Below, piece after piece: positions 31,519 to 43,197 of a DNA stretch of 64,000 nt; within the stretch, counting starts at the first letter, position 1, and the number at the start of each line of letters is the position of its first letter. The position numbers were made by a program, and so were the translations under genes. Where the stretch lies: assembly GCF_900021175.1 (NCBI RefSeq), contig NZ_FCOP01000010.1:1-64000 (forward strand). Direction: 5' to 3'. A model generated the notes under the pieces. That model ran no database searches. It saw nothing but the letters and a program-made list of their open reading frames with translations, and had not been told where the DNA came from. Source of the DNA: Pseudenterobacter timonensis. GTDB lineage: Bacteria; Pseudomonadota; Gammaproteobacteria; Enterobacterales; Enterobacteriaceae.

Positions 31519-32628
31519 ATGGCGAGCGTACAGCTGCGGAATGTAACGAAAGCCTGGGGCGACGTGGTGGTGTCGAAAGATATCAACCTGAACATCCACG
31601 AAGGGGAGTTTGTGGTGTTTGTCGGTCCGTCTGGCTGCGGGAAGTCAACGCTGCTGCGTATGATTGCCGGACTTGAAACTATCACCAGCGGAGACCTCTT
31701 TATCGGAGAGAACCGCATGAACGACATTCCGCCCGCCGAGCGCGGCGTCGGGATGGTATTCCAGTCCTATGCACTCTATCCCCATCTCTCTGTTGCCGAA
31801 AACATGTCCTTTGGTCTGAAGCTGGCCGGGGCGAAAAAAGAGACGATCAACCAGCGTGTGACGCAGGTGGCGGAAGTGCTACAGCTCGCGCACCTGCTGG
31901 ATCGCAAGCCGAAGGCGCTCTCCGGCGGTCAGCGTCAGCGCGTGGCGATTGGTCGTACGCTGGTCGCCGAGCCGACCGTTTTTCTGCTCGATGAGCCGCT
32001 CTCAAACCTGGACGCCGCCCTGCGCGTGCAGATGCGTATCGAAATTTCCCGTCTGCACAAGCGTCTGGGCCGCACGATGATTTACGTCACCCACGATCAG
32101 GTGGAAGCGATGACGCTGGCCGACAAGATTGTGGTGCTGGATGCGGGCCGTGTGGCGCAGGTGGGCAAGCCGCTGGAGCTTTACCACTATCCGGCGGACC
32201 GTTTTGTGGCGGGCTTTATCGGCTCGCCGAAGATGAACTTCCTGCCGGTGAAGGTCACGGCCACGGCAATCGAACAGGTACAGGTGGAGCTGCCTAACCG
32301 TCAGCAGATCTGGCTGCCGGTGGACAGCGCCAACGTACAGGTCGGGGCAAATATGTCCCTGGGTATTCGTCCTGAGCATCTTCTGCCGAGCCACATCGCC
32401 GATGTGACCCTGGAAGGCGAGGTTCAGGTCGTCGAACAACTTGGTCACGAAACACAGATCCATATCCAGATCCCCGCCATCCGTCAGAACCTGGTCTACC
32501 GCCAGAATGACGTGGTGTTGGTAGAAGAGGGTGCCACATTCGCTATTGGCCTGCCGCCGGAGCGTTGCCATCTGTTCCGTGAAGATGGTACCGCCTGCCG
32601 TCGACTGCATGTAGAGCCGGGCGTTTAA
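31519..32628 (+). CDS. malK: Maltose/maltodextrin import ATP-binding protein MalK
   Basis: MalK is the ATPase of the MalFGK2 importer. It also sequesters MalT and is the target of enzyme IIAGlc. The 369-residue protein has Walker [10 protein letters not shown] (36–44), signature LSGGQRQR (about 134), Walker [13 protein letters not shown], switch His in YVTHDQ, then a C-terminal regulatory domain from about residue 236. The ATG follows AAGGGAGTGGGGC. It is the first gene of malK-lamB-malM. Confidence 0.97.
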   Translation: MASVQLRNVTKAWGDVVVSKDINLNIHEGEFVVFVGPSGCGKSTLLRMIAGLETITSGDLFIGENRMNDIPPAERGVGMVFQSYALYPHLSVAENMSFGLKLAGAKKETINQRVTQVAEVLQLAHLLDRKPKALSGGQRQRVAIGRTLVAEPTVFLLDEPLSNLDAALRVQMRIEISRLHKRLGRTMIYVTHDQVEAMTLADKIVVLDAGRVAQVGKPLELYHYPADRFVAGFIGSPKMNFLPVKVTATAIEQVQVELPNRQQIWLPVDSANVQVGANMSLGIRPEHLLPSHIADVTLEGEVQVVEQLGHETQIHIQIPAIRQNLVYRQNDVVLVEEGATFAIGLPPERCHLFREDGTACRRLHVEPGV

Positions 32629-32673
32629 GCATTCCCAATAAAAAGCACCAAACCCAACGGGTGACGTGTTTAA

Positions 32674-34068
<1,395 letters not shown>

Positions 34069-34094
34069 TCGCATCCTGATCTGACGATGTAATC

Positions 34095-34116
34095 TTGAGG
34101 GGCGAAAGCCCCTCAA
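34095..34116 (+). terminator. Hairpin between lamB and malM
   Basis: A perfect 9-bp stem TTGAGGGGC / GCCCCTCAA with a GAAA tetraloop, without a T tract. More likely an mRNA 3' stabiliser for lamB than a full terminator. Confidence 0.6.
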
Positions 34117-34180
34117 TTCCTGAGGTACTGCGCGCTATTGCCTGGCCACCGCAGTGCTCACGCTTTCTGAGGTGATAACA

Positions 34181-35131
34181 ATGAAAATGAAAAAAAGTCT
34201 CGTCGCGCTGTACCTGTCAGCGGGTCTGCTGGCCTGTGCGCCTGCTGTTACGCTCGCTGATGTCAACTATGTGCCGCAGAACACCAGTGCGGCGCCGGCT
34301 ATCCCGACCGCAGCCCTGCAGCAGTTGACCTGGACGCCGGTGGATCAGTCCAAAACTCAGAGCACCCAGCTTTCGACCGGCGGCCAGCAGCTTAATGTTG
34401 CAGGCATTACCGGGCCGGTGGCTGCCTACAGCGTACCGGCAAACATCGGTGAGCTGACCCTGACCTTATCCAGCGAAGTGAACAAACAGACCAGCGTCTT
34501 TGCGCCGAACGTGCTGATTCTTGATCAGAATATGACGCCGTCCGCCTATTTCCCCAGCAGCTACTTTACCTACCAGGAGCCGGGCGTGATGAGTGCTGAT
34601 CGCCTGGAAGGGGTGATGCGTCTGACGCCAGCGCTCGGGCAGCAGAAACTCTATGTCCTGGTTTTCACCACCGATAAAGATCTGCAGCAGACGACAACCC
34701 TGCTCGATCCGGCAAAAGCCTATGCAAAAGGGGTAGGTAACGCCATTCCCGATATTCCCGACCCAATCGCGCGTCACACCACCGACGGTCTGCTGAAGCT
34801 GAAGGTGAAAACCAACAGCAGCTCCAGCGTGCTGGTAGGACCGCTGTTCGGCTCATCCGGCCCGGGCCCGGTCACCGTGGGTAACACCGCTGCGCCGGCA
34901 ACCACCTATACCGCCGCGCCGGTTGCTGCCGCCCCTGCCGCTACCGCTGCGCCAGCCAAAAAAGCCGAGCCGGTACTGAACGACACGGAAACCTATTTCA
35001 ACAACGCCATCAGGCAAGCGGTTAAGAGCGGTGACGTGGACAAAGCGCTAAAACTGCTCGACGAAGCCGAGCGTTTAGGTTCGACCACTGCCCGTTCCAC
35101 CTTTATCAGCAGTGTAAAAGGCAAGGGGTGA
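34181..35131 (+). CDS. malM: Maltose operon periplasmic protein MalM
   Basis: A 316-residue exported protein of unknown function encoded at the end of the malK operon. The ATG at 34181 follows TGAGGTG and gives a signal peptide cleaved near TLA/DVNYVPQN. Most of it is highly conserved with E. coli MalM (306 residues). The Ala/Pro/Thr-rich linker at about residues 230–265 is expanded, explaining the extra length. The C-terminal part has a short helical repeat (SGDVDKALKLLDEAERLG). An intrinsic terminator follows. Confidence 0.95.
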   Translation: MKMKKSLVALYLSAGLLACAPAVTLADVNYVPQNTSAAPAIPTAALQQLTWTPVDQSKTQSTQLSTGGQQLNVAGITGPVAAYSVPANIGELTLTLSSEVNKQTSVFAPNVLILDQNMTPSAYFPSSYFTYQEPGVMSADRLEGVMRLTPALGQQKLYVLVFTTDKDLQQTTTLLDPAKAYAKGVGNAIPDIPDPIARHTTDGLLKLKVKTNSSSSVLVGPLFGSSGPGPVTVGNTAAPATTYTAAPVAAAPAATAAPAKKAEPVLNDTETYFNNAIRQAVKSGDVDKALKLLDEAERLGSTTARSTFISSVKGKG

Positions 35132-35166
35132 CGGTTTCCCCACAGTGCTGATTTTGTCAGTAGCTT

Positions 35167-35194
35167 AGTGCGCCTTAACGGGCGCACTTTTTTT
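35167..35194 (+). terminator. malK-lamB-malM operon terminator
   Basis: Stem AGTGCGCC / GGCGCACT followed by T7, 35 bases after malM. Confidence 0.92.
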
Positions 35195-35312
35195 CGTGCC
35201 TGACGATCTGTTGCATACCTGTTGCGATACTGATCGCTAAATAACGTTTACACCCCCTGAATTGTCTTTTCTGCGATACAATAGCGCTACGTTATGTACT
35301 GGAGATGCTGGC

Positions 35313-35822
35313 ATGTCACACCCTGCGCTCACGCGATTGCGTGCGCTGCGCTATCTGGATGAAGTTCCCGCGCTTGACCCTGGGCAGCTCGACTGGCTAC
35401 TGCTCGAAGATTCCATGACGAAACGTTTTGAACAGCAGGGCAAAACGGTAACAGTGACGCTGATTCGTGAAGGTTTTGTCGGCCCGGATGAGGTGGCGGA
35501 CGAGCGCATGCTCCTGCCGCACGACGAACGTTACTGGCTGCGGGAGATCCTGCTTTGCGCTGACGGCGAGCCGTGGCTGGCCGGACGAACCGTGGTGCCA
35601 GACTCCACCCTCAACGGCCCTGAACTGGCGCTGCAAAATCTGGGCAAAACCCCGCTGGGGCGCTATCTTTTTACATCGTCGGAACTGACAAGGGATTTTA
35701 TTGAGATTGGTTACGAGGCAGAGCTGTGGGGGCGTCGTTCCCGCCTCCGGCTAAGCGGTAAGCCGTTGATACTGACGGAGCTGTTTTTGCCTGCGTCGCC
35801 GTTGTACCAGGAGGAAGGATAA
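35313..35822 (+). CDS. ubiC: Chorismate–pyruvate lyase
   Basis: UbiC removes pyruvate from chorismate to give 4-hydroxybenzoate, the ubiquinone ring precursor. The ATG at 35313 follows GGAGATGCTGGC and gives 169 residues (E. coli 165). The active-site Arg and Glu lie in WLAGRTVVP and FLPAS-type segments ([12 protein letters not shown]). It overlaps ubiA by one base (TAATG), so the two steps are made together. Confidence 0.96.
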   Translation: MSHPALTRLRALRYLDEVPALDPGQLDWLLLEDSMTKRFEQQGKTVTVTLIREGFVGPDEVADERMLLPHDERYWLREILLCADGEPWLAGRTVVPDSTLNGPELALQNLGKTPLGRYLFTSSELTRDFIEIGYEAELWGRRSRLRLSGKPLILTELFLPASPLYQEEG

Positions 35823-36691
35823 TGGAGTGGAGTCTGACGCAGAACAAGCTGCTGGCTTTTCATCGTCTGATGAGAACCGACAAACCGATTGGCGCGCTGC
35901 TGCTGCTGTGGCCTACGCTGTGGGCGCTATGGGTGGCGACGCCAGGCGTGCCGCCGCTGTGGATCCTTGCGGTCTTTATCGCAGGCGTCTGGCTGATGCG
36001 CGCCGCGGGTTGCGTGATCAACGATTACGCCGATCGTAAATTTGACGGACACGTCAAGCGTACGGCTAACCGTCCGCTGCCGAGCGGCCAGGTCTCCGGG
36101 AAGGAGGCGCGCACGCTGTTTATCGTGCTGGTTCTGCTCTCTTTTTTACTGGTCTTAACCCTGAACACCATGACCATCCTGCTCTCCGTGGCGGCGCTGG
36201 CGCTGGCGTGGGTCTACCCGTTTATGAAGCGCTATACCCACCTGCCGCAGGTGGTGCTGGGGGCGGCGTTCGGCTGGTCGATCCCGATGGCGTTCGCGGC
36301 GGTGAGCGAGTCGGTCCCCCTGAGCTGCTGGCTGATGTTTCTCGCCAATATTCTCTGGGCTGTGGCTTACGATACACAGTACGCGATGGTCGATCGTGAC
36401 GATGACCTGAAAATCGGCATTAAGTCGACGGCGATTCTCTTTGGCCGTCAGGACAAGCTGATTATCGGCCTCTGTCAGGTGGCGGTACTGGCGCTGATGG
36501 TGGCGATCGGTCGCCTGAACGGGCTGAACTGGGAGTTTTACTGGTCAGTGTTAATCGCCGGGCTGCTGTTTGCCTACCAGCAGAAGCTGATTGCGAAGCG
36601 CGAGCGTGACGCCTGCTTTAAAGCGTTTATGAACAATAACTACGTTGGGCTGGTGCTCTTTTTAGGGCTGGCAATGAGTTATTTTTCATGA
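35822..36691 (+). CDS. ubiA: 4-hydroxybenzoate octaprenyltransferase
   Basis: UbiA attaches the polyprenyl tail to 4-hydroxybenzoate in the inner membrane. The 289-residue protein has about nine helices and both aspartate motifs that hold Mg-diphosphate: NDYADRKFD (67–75) and [12 protein letters not shown] near residue 190. Start is coupled to ubiC. The gene is followed by a four-unit REP array whose hairpins with flanking A/T tracts can serve as its 3' end. Confidence 0.97.
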   Translation: MEWSLTQNKLLAFHRLMRTDKPIGALLLLWPTLWALWVATPGVPPLWILAVFIAGVWLMRAAGCVINDYADRKFDGHVKRTANRPLPSGQVSGKEARTLFIVLVLLSFLLVLTLNTMTILLSVAALALAWVYPFMKRYTHLPQVVLGAAFGWSIPMAFAAVSESVPLSCWLMFLANILWAVAYDTQYAMVDRDDDLKIGIKSTAILFGRQDKLIIGLCQVAVLALMVAIGRLNGLNWEFYWSVLIAGLLFAYQQKLIAKRERDACFKAFMNNNYVGLVLFLGLAMSYFS

Positions 36692-37105
36692 AAAAAGCCC
36701 GGTGGCGCTAACGCTTACCGGGCCTACAGGTAGTGTCGTTGCAGGCCGGGTAAGGCGAAGCCGCCACCCGGCTTTTTGCTGCGTTGGGCCACAGTGCCTG
36801 AAAAAAGCCCGGTGGCGCTGCGCTTACCGGGCCTACAGGTAGTGTCGTTTCAGGCCGGGTAAGGCGAAGCCGCCACCCGGCTTTTTGCTGTTTTGGACCA
36901 CAGTGCCTGAAAAAAGCCCGGTGGCGCTGCGCTTACCGGGCCTACAGATAGTGTTGTTGCAGGCCGGGTAAGGCGAAGCCGCCACCCGGCTTTTTACTGC
37001 GTTGGGCCGCAGTGCCTGCAAAAAAGCCCGGTGGCGCTAACGCTTACCGGGCCTACAGGTAGTGCCGTTTCAGGCCGGGTAAGGCGAAGCCGCCACCCGG
37101 CTTTA
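36691..37105. repeat. Tandem BIME array, four units of about 110 bases
   Basis: Four copies begin with AAAAAAGCCCGGTGGCGCT at 36691, 36801, 36910 and 37020. Each holds an inverted REP pair: GCCCGGTGGCGCT…TTACCGGGC and GCCGGGTAAGGCGAAGCC…CACCCGGC, followed by TTTTT. The A6 before and T5 after mean each unit looks like an outward pair of intrinsic terminators. The copies differ by only a few bases and the last is cut short at the plsB end. They fill the whole 419-base gap between convergent ubiA and plsB. Confidence 0.95.
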
Positions 37106-37110
37106 TACGG

Positions 37111-39531
37111 TTACTCCCCCTGAGTCGCGCTCTCTATTGTTAAGCGCACATCCGGGGTGATCAGCTCCGCCAGCATCTGATAGATCTTCATCGTCTCTTC
37201 AGGCTCCGCATCGCCCGTATCGCTGATAAATCCTTCGTCACGCAGCGTCAGCACCAGCGAGCTGAATACCGCCTTGTCGAAAAATTCCGGGGCGTTAATG
37301 CCGTGCAGCACCGAGAGACGTTGCGCCAGCGTGCGGCTCTCTTTCTCCAGCGTACCGCGGTTGATGGAGGGATTCGCGCTCAGCAGCCAGAAGGTAATGG
37401 CGTAGCGCTGCAGCGTTTCACGCGCGCCGGCTGCCAGCAGCTGCAGCGTGCGGGAACGAGCCGGGTTAATCCGCAGCTCCGTCTCTTTCACGCTAATCAG
37501 CCCCTGACGCGCCATCTCTTCCGTCAGCTTATCCAGCTCCAGCGCCAGCTCCTCCGTGCTCCAGCGCAGGAACAGCTCCGCCTTGAGCATGGGGTAAATC
37601 GCTTCGACGTGCTGCAACAGCGCCTCACGGGTGATCGCGCGATGCTGCGTCACGATCGCCGCCATCAGCGACGGCAACATCAGCATATGGGTGATGTTGT
37701 TGCGGTAGTAGGTCATCAGCACCGCCTGCTCGCGCGGCAGAATGATGATATCGCCGATGGTATCCTTCTCGACTTCGAACTTGTTCATCTGCAGCGCATG
37801 GTCAATCAGCTCGCTGGCAGAGGCGTTCGGCACCGTGGCGTCGCTGGCGTAAGGCACGTTGCGCATGATGGCCAGATAACACTCCAGCTGCTCGGTCAGC
37901 TGCTCCCGGGTCAGCGAACGTTGACGTGAGGCGAGCAGTGCCGTACAGCAAAGGTTCATGGCGTTGGCCGCGCCCGCATTGTTGATACGCACCATCAGTT
38001 CAGCGGCGATGCCATTCACCGTCGGCGTCAGCCAGGCCGGACGCACCGCTTCGATAGGATCGATAGATTCGCGCCAGTCCGGCACATGCTGGTTCAGCCA
38101 GCCCATCAGCGGCATCGGCTCACCGAAGTTCACGTACCCCTGGCCGAGGTTACGCAGCTTGCTCAGGCCGCGTAACATTTGCGGCAGGCTCTCTTTCTCT
38201 TTGGTCGCGCCGCGCAGCTCTTTGGCGTACGTGCCCACTTCCATCACATGCTCATAGCCGATGTAGATCGGCACCAGGGTGATAGGACGCGTGCCGCCGC
38301 GCAGCATCGCCTGAATGGTCATCGACAGGGTGCCTGTTTTAGGATCGAGCAGGCGGCCGGTACGGGAGCGCCCCCCCTCAACGAAGTACTCCACCGAATA
38401 GCCGCGGCTGAACAGCTCGCCCAGATATTCACGGAATACCGTTGAGTAGAGCTTGTTACCCTTAAAGGTACGGCGGATAAAAAACGCCCCCAGACGGCGG
38501 AAAATCGGGCCGGCTGGCCAGAAGTTCAGGTTGATGCCTGCGGCGATATGCGGCGGCACCAGCCCCTGGTGATAAAGCACATACGAAAGCAGCAGATAGT
38601 CCATGTGGCTGCGATGGCAGGGCACATAGACAATCTCGTGGCCATCATGCGCCAGCTGACGCACGCGCTCGGCGTTATGAACGTTAATCCCCTGATAGAG
38701 ACGGTTCCAGGTAAAGCCCAGAATACGGTCGGTCAGGCGGATCATCTCGTAGGAGAAGTTGGCCGCAATCTCTTCCATCAGAGCGATGGCGTTCTGCTGC
38801 GCTTTCTCGTGAGAGATCTTCTTGCTGCGCGCCTCATCTTCTACGGCGCGGGCGATCGCTTTTGACGCCAGCAGCTTATTAAAGAGATCCTGACGCGCCG
38901 GCAGACGCGGCCCAACGGCGGCCAGCCGCTGGCGGGCGAAATGCATCCGCGCGACGCGTGCCAGCTTCTGGGCGATAATTTTATCAGTGCCGTGCTCATC
39001 CGCCATGCGGCGCAGAGAGACGGAGGGCGAGAAGCGGACAAAGCTGTCGCGTCCCAGCCATGAAACGGCAAAGAATTTTTGAATGCCGTTCAGCATGCGC
39101 AGCGGCGGATTCTCTTCGCCTTTTTCGCGGCCCGGACGACGGCCAAACATCACGGAGACCGGCACCATCTGCACATCCAGCGCCGGATTGCTGCGGTGCA
39201 AATCCAGGTAGTCGTGGAACAGCTTGATGGACTCTTCTTTCGGCGTGTAATAGGTGAACACGCGCGGACCGCCATGAATAAAGACGTAGCGCGGCAGCTC
39301 CGTGCCGTCGATAATCAGCGGTTCAAGCGGATCGGGCAGGTCGTGCGCCAGACACTGGGCGCGAAGCGTCAGCAGGTCTGCCTTTGAGTTATAAGGCAAA
39401 ACGTACATAATCGGGCGCGAGGTATCGAGCCCTAATTCCAGCGCAGGTTCCGCCGGGATAGACTTACTTTTTACCAGGACGCTTAATGGTAAATTAAGTA
39501 ACTTGTAGTAAATTCGTGGCCAGCCGGACAT
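37111..39531 (-). CDS. plsB: Glycerol-3-phosphate acyltransferase
   Basis: PlsB adds the first acyl chain to sn-glycerol 3-phosphate at the inner membrane, starting phospholipid synthesis. The 806-residue length fits the enteric enzyme. The acyltransferase block I HRSHMD carries His306 and Asp311, block [16 protein letters not shown] follows, block III is [11 protein letters not shown], and block IV is [11 protein letters not shown]. It is divergent from dgkA and convergent with ubiA, separated from it by the REP array. Confidence 0.97.
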   Translation of the reverse strand: MSGWPRIYYKLLNLPLSVLVKSKSIPAEPALELGLDTSRPIMYVLPYNSKADLLTLRAQCLAHDLPDPLEPLIIDGTELPRYVFIHGGPRVFTYYTPKEESIKLFHDYLDLHRSNPALDVQMVPVSVMFGRRPGREKGEENPPLRMLNGIQKFFAVSWLGRDSFVRFSPSVSLRRMADEHGTDKIIAQKLARVARMHFARQRLAAVGPRLPARQDLFNKLLASKAIARAVEDEARSKKISHEKAQQNAIALMEEIAANFSYEMIRLTDRILGFTWNRLYQGINVHNAERVRQLAHDGHEIVYVPCHRSHMDYLLLSYVLYHQGLVPPHIAAGINLNFWPAGPIFRRLGAFFIRRTFKGNKLYSTVFREYLGELFSRGYSVEYFVEGGRSRTGRLLDPKTGTLSMTIQAMLRGGTRPITLVPIYIGYEHVMEVGTYAKELRGATKEKESLPQMLRGLSKLRNLGQGYVNFGEPMPLMGWLNQHVPDWRESIDPIEAVRPAWLTPTVNGIAAELMVRINNAGAANAMNLCCTALLASRQRSLTREQLTEQLECYLAIMRNVPYASDATVPNASASELIDHALQMNKFEVEKDTIGDIIILPREQAVLMTYYRNNITHMLMLPSLMAAIVTQHRAITREALLQHVEAIYPMLKAELFLRWSTEELALELDKLTEEMARQGLISVKETELRINPARSRTLQLLAAGARETLQRYAITFWLLSANPSINRGTLEKESRTLAQRLSVLHGINAPEFFDKAVFSSLVLTLRDEGFISDTGDAEPEETMKIYQMLAELITPDVRLTIESATQGE

Positions 39532-39685
39532 AAACGATGTAAAGCCTCTGGTTAATAATGCAAATGCGGCGCAAGGATAACAGAAAGCGCACTAAATTTC
39601 CGTTGTTACCCATCATACTTGAGGCAGATCTTAACCCTCTGATAGCAATAGTTATTGACGATTATTTCATAAAAAGGTTCTTTTA

Positions 39686-40054
39686 ATGGCCAACAATACC
39701 ACTGGTTTAACCCGTATTATCAAAGCCGCTGGCTATTCCTGGAAAGGATTTCGCGCCGCCTGGATCAATGAAGCGGCTTTTCGTCAGGAAGGGGTTGCCG
39801 CTATCGTGGCGGTGATTATCGCCTGTTTTCTGGATGTCGATGCGATTACCCGCATTCTGCTCATCGGTTCGGTGCTGTTGGTGATGATAGTGGAAATTAT
39901 CAATAGCGCTATCGAAGCGGTGGTGGACCGCATCGGCCCCGAATTTCACGAGCTGTCGGGCCGCGCCAAGGATATGGGCTCCGCTGCCGTTCTGCTGGCG
40001 ATTATTATCGCTCTCATCACCTGGGTCACGCTGCTTTGGTCACATTTCCGATGA
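39686..40054 (+). CDS. dgkA: Diacylglycerol kinase
   Basis: DgkA phosphorylates diacylglycerol to phosphatidic acid, recycling the by-product of periplasmic glucan synthesis. It is a trimeric membrane enzyme; the 122-residue protein has three helices and the conserved VEIINSAIEAVVDRIG segment with the two catalytic/metal Glu residues (70 and 77 here). It is divergent from plsB (154-base gap with no other gene seen) and precedes lexA. Confidence 0.97.
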   Translation: MANNTTGLTRIIKAAGYSWKGFRAAWINEAAFRQEGVAAIVAVIIACFLDVDAITRILLIGSVLLVMIVEIINSAIEAVVDRIGPEFHELSGRAKDMGSAAVLLAIIIALITWVTLLWSHFR

Positions 40055-40117
40055 GCCTCGAGAAATCAGTAAGCCCCTGGTTTTTTGTGCACTTTGTGGT
40101 TCCAAATTCGCCTTTAG

Positions 40118-40154
40118 CTGTATATACTCACAGCATAACTGTATATACACCCAG
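40118..40154 (+). promoter_or_regulatory. Two LexA (SOS) boxes of the lexA promoter
   Basis: CTGTATATACTCACAG (40118–40133) and CTGTATATACACCCAG (40139–40154) are tandem SOS boxes, spaced as in E. coli lexA, just before the ribosome site. They give LexA autoregulation of lexA-dinF. Confidence 0.95.
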
Positions 40155-40162
40155 GGGGCGGA

Positions 40163-40771
40163 ATGAAAGCGTTAACGACCAGGCAGCAAGAGGTGTTTGA
40201 TCTCATTCGGGATCATATCGGCCAGACGGGTATGCCGCCAACGCGTGCGGAAATCGCGCAGCGTCTGGGTTTCCGTTCGCCCAATGCCGCTGAAGAACAC
40301 CTCAAAGCGCTGGCGCGTAAGGGCGTGATTGAGATCGTTTCGGGCGCTTCCCGCGGTATTCGTCTGCTGGTTGAAGAAGAGGACGGGTTGCCGCTGATTG
40401 GCCGCGTTGCCGCCGGTGAACCGCTGCTGGCGCAGCAGCATATCGAAGGCCACTATCAGGTCGATCCGGCGATGTTCAAGCCGAGCGCGGATTTCCTGCT
40501 GCGCGTCAGCGGAATGTCTATGAAGGATATCGGTATTCTGGATGGCGATCTGCTGGCTGTTCATAAAACCCAGGATGTGCACAACGGCCAGGTGGTGGTG
40601 GCGCGCATCGATGATGAAGTGACGGTCAAACGCCTGAAAAAACAGGGCAATACCGTGCAGCTTCTGCCTGAAAATAGCGAATTTTCTCCGATTGTGGTCG
40701 ACCTGCGCGCCCAGAGTTTCTCTATTGAAGGGCTGGCGGTTGGCGTTATCCGCAACGGTGACTGGCAATAA
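40163..40771 (+). CDS. lexA: SOS response repressor LexA
   Basis: LexA represses SOS genes and cleaves itself on RecA filaments. The 202-residue protein has the winged helix-turn-helix ([20 protein letters not shown], about 28–47), the Ala84–Gly85 cleavage site in RVAAGEP, and the Ser119/Lys156 catalytic dyad (GMSMKD, TVKRLKK). The ATG follows AGGGGGCGGA. It is transcribed from the doubly operated promoter and is followed 60 bases later by dinF. Confidence 0.98.
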   Translation: MKALTTRQQEVFDLIRDHIGQTGMPPTRAEIAQRLGFRSPNAAEEHLKALARKGVIEIVSGASRGIRLLVEEEDGLPLIGRVAAGEPLLAQQHIEGHYQVDPAMFKPSADFLLRVSGMSMKDIGILDGDLLAVHKTQDVHNGQVVVARIDDEVTVKRLKKQGNTVQLLPENSEFSPIVVDLRAQSFSIEGLAVGVIRNGDWQ

Positions 40772-40831
40772 CTTTTCCTGACGGGCTGCGGCGCTGTCGC
40801 AGCCTGACGGCTTCTCCTCCGGTAGCTTCCC

Positions 40832-42151
40832 GTGGCTTTGTTAACTTCCTCAGACAAGGCGTTGTGGCGTCTTGCGCTTCCGATGATCGTCTCCAATATC
40901 ACCGTTCCGCTGCTGGGGCTGGTGGATACCGCAGTGATTGGTCATCTTGACTCCCCGGTCTATCTCGGCGGCGTGGCGATTGGCGCCACCGCTACCAGCT
41001 TTCTCTTTATGCTGCTGCTCTTTTTACGCATGAGCACCACCGGCCTCACGGCGCAGGCGTTTGGCGCAAAAGATCCGCAGCGTCTGGCGCGGGCGCTGGT
41101 GCAGCCGCTCATTCTGGCGCTAGGGGCAGGCCTGCTGATCGTGCTGCTGCGTACACCGTTGATTGAACTGGCGCTGCACATCGTGGGCGGCAGCGACGCG
41201 GTGCTGGAGCAGGCGCGGCGCTTTTTAGAGATCCGCTGGCTCAGTGCTCCGGCCTCGCTGGCCAACCTTGTTCTGCTGGGGTGGCTGCTGGGCGTACAGT
41301 ATGCCCGCGCGCCGGTGATCCTGCTGGTGGTGGGCAACCTCATGAATATCGTGCTCGATCTGTGGCTGGTGATCGGCCTGCGAATGAACGTGCAGGGCGC
41401 GGCTCTTGCGACCGCCGTGGCGGAATATGGCACGTTTTTTATTGGTCTGTGGATGGTTAAACGCGTACTGGCGATGCGCGGCATCACGCTTGTGATGCTA
41501 AAGGGCGCCTGGCGCGGCAGCGTGCGCAGGCTGCTGGCGCTTAACCGCGACATTATGCTGCGCTCCCTGCTGCTACAGCTCTGCTTCGGCGCGCTGACCG
41601 TCTTTGGCGCCCGGCTGGGGCCGGAGATTGTGGCGGTGAACGCGGTGCTGATGACGCTTCTCACTTTTACCGCCTACGCGCTGGACGGTTTTGCCTACGC
41701 GGTAGAGGCGCACTCCGGGCAGGCCTACGGCGCCCGGCGGCCGGGTCAACTGGAGGAGGTGTGGCGCGCCGCCTGTCGTCAGGCGGGGCTGGTCGCGCTG
41801 GCCTTTGCCATGGTCTACGCTCTGTTTGGTAACCAGATTGTGGCGCTTCTCACCTCGCTGCCGTCGCTTCGTGAACTGGCGCGCCACTACGTCGTCTGGC
41901 AGATGGTGCTGCCGGTAGTGGGAGTGTGGTGCTATCTGCTGGATGGTATGTTTATCGGCGCGACGCGTGGAGCGGAGATGCGTAACAGCATGGCGGTGGC
42001 GGCGGCCGGTTTTGGCCTGACGTTGCTGACGCTTCCCTGGTTGGGTAACCATGGCCTCTGGCTGGCGCTTACCGTTTTTCTGGCCCTGCGGGGAGTCTCA
42101 TTGGCGTTTATCTGGCGCCGACACTGGCGTAACGGCACCTGGTTTTCGTAG
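40832..42151 (+). CDS. dinF: MATE-family efflux transporter DinF
   Basis: A 439-residue inner-membrane protein with twelve predicted helices in two MATE repeats, DNA-damage-inducible through cotranscription with lexA. The GTG start at 40832 is supported by homology (ALLTSSDKALWRLALPMI). The family is thought to export oxidants or xenobiotics with Na+ or H+; the substrate is not certain. Confidence 0.94.
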   Translation: MALLTSSDKALWRLALPMIVSNITVPLLGLVDTAVIGHLDSPVYLGGVAIGATATSFLFMLLLFLRMSTTGLTAQAFGAKDPQRLARALVQPLILALGAGLLIVLLRTPLIELALHIVGGSDAVLEQARRFLEIRWLSAPASLANLVLLGWLLGVQYARAPVILLVVGNLMNIVLDLWLVIGLRMNVQGAALATAVAEYGTFFIGLWMVKRVLAMRGITLVMLKGAWRGSVRRLLALNRDIMLRSLLLQLCFGALTVFGARLGPEIVAVNAVLMTLLTFTAYALDGFAYAVEAHSGQAYGARRPGQLEEVWRAACRQAGLVALAFAMVYALFGNQIVALLTSLPSLRELARHYVVWQMVLPVVGVWCYLLDGMFIGATRGAEMRNSMAVAAAGFGLTLLTLPWLGNHGLWLALTVFLALRGVSLAFIWRRHWRNGTWFS

Positions 42152-42290
42152 CGGCTTCGCTATCCGAAACGGTAAAAGATTCTGAATAAAACTTCGTACC
42201 CAGAACCCCCTACTATAATCATTATCAAGTCCAGAGGAAATGAACGTAACGGACGATATGAACTTTACGCTTAACGACGAGGACATGATG

Positions 42291-42500
42291 ATGAATAAAG
42301 ACGAAATGGGCGGTAACTGGAAACAGTTTAAAGGTAAAGCGAAAGAGCAGTGGGGTAAGCTGACCGACGATGATATGACCATCATCGAAGGGAAACGCGA
42401 CCAGCTAGTCGGTAAAATCCAGGAACGTTACGGCTACCAGAAAGATCAGGCTGAAAAAGAAGTGACTGACTGGGAAACCCGCAACGATTACCGCTGGTAA
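42291..42500 (+). CDS. yjbJ: CsbD-family stress protein YjbJ
   Basis: A 69-residue hydrophilic helical protein of the CsbD family, abundant under stress in E. coli but of unknown function. The ATG at 42291 follows GAGGAC and gives the E. coli length; an in-frame extension of 17 codons is unlikely. The family core GGNWKQFKGKAKEQWGKLTD is at 8–27. A hairpin terminator follows. Confidence 0.93.
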   Translation: MNKDEMGGNWKQFKGKAKEQWGKLTDDDMTIIEGKRDQLVGKIQERYGYQKDQAEKEVTDWETRNDYRW

Positions 42501-42539
42501 TGGGATCTGACTTGCAGGAACAGGGATGTACTTGTAGCA

Positions 42540-42568
42540 GGGCGGCGCTAAGCCGCCCGAGCTGTTTT
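42540..42568 (+). terminator. yjbJ terminator
   Basis: Stem GGGCGGC / GCCGCCC with a five-base loop and a T5 run six bases later, overlapping the stop of convergent zur. Confidence 0.6.
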
Positions 42569-43083
42569 TAGCGCGGCTTTTTCTTCATCTGGATGCTATG
42601 GTCGTGCTGGCACTCACCCTGATGACGGCAGGCTTCGATCTCCGCACAGGCCGCACAGAGACCATGCGCTTCAATAACGTTATGACGCACCGCAAAGCCC
42701 ATTCTGGCCGCCAGCGCGTGCATAATATCTTCCACCCCTTCCGCACCTTCCTCTTTCACCGCCCCGCAGCGATCGCAAATAAACATGGCAGAGGTATGCG
42801 TCGGCTGGTCAAAGAGATGGCACAGCACGTAGCTGTTGGTTGACTCCACCTTATGCACAAATCCCTGCTCAAGCAGAAAGTCTAAAGCACGGTATACGGT
42901 GGGGGGTTTTGCCTGCGGTTCGCTTTCCCGCAGCAGGTCGAGCAGATCGTACGCGCTGATGGCACCCTGCTGAAGGCTCATCAGGCGCAATACCTCCAGG
43001 CGCTGCGGAGTCAGGCGCACATTGCGTTGCGCACAGAGCTGTTCAGCTTGCGACAGCAGCTCCTGCGTTGTGGTCTTATCCAT
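42568..43083 (-). CDS. zur: Zinc uptake regulator Zur
   Basis: Zur is a Fur-family dimer that, when zinc-loaded, represses znuABC and ribosomal protein paralogues. The start at 43083 gives 171 residues, as in E. coli; a 12-codon extension is possible but not supported. Structural zinc ligands are Cys103 and Cys106 (CDRCG) with Cys143 and Cys146 (CAAC); the His-rich C-terminus CRHQGECQHDHS is typical. E. coli Cys113 is Gly here. The gene is divergent from a cupin gene. Confidence 0.96.
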   Translation of the reverse strand: MDKTTTQELLSQAEQLCAQRNVRLTPQRLEVLRLMSLQQGAISAYDLLDLLRESEPQAKPPTVYRALDFLLEQGFVHKVESTNSYVLCHLFDQPTHTSAMFICDRCGAVKEEGAEGVEDIMHALAARMGFAVRHNVIEAHGLCAACAEIEACRHQGECQHDHSIQMKKKPR

Positions 43084-43119
43084 AATAGCCCCCGGATGGT
43101 CGTAATAATATCCGCTCAC

Positions 43120-43139
43120 TTTACCATATTTCCGGTAAA
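43120..43139. promoter_or_regulatory. Inverted repeat between zur and the cupin gene
   Basis: TTTACC-N8-GGTAAA, a 20-base symmetric element midway between the divergent starts. It is not a good match to the Zur box. It may bind a regulator of either gene. Confidence 0.35.
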
Positions 43140-43197
43140 ACGCCGAGATCCGCCGCGGTGTGCTATACCTGAGCCATCTCCCTCAGGAAAAAATCGA

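Noticed and set aside
36691..37105. CRISPR array
   Set aside because: Repeats are about 110 bases, directly adjacent, and each contains an inverted REP pair; there are no unique spacers and no cas genes.
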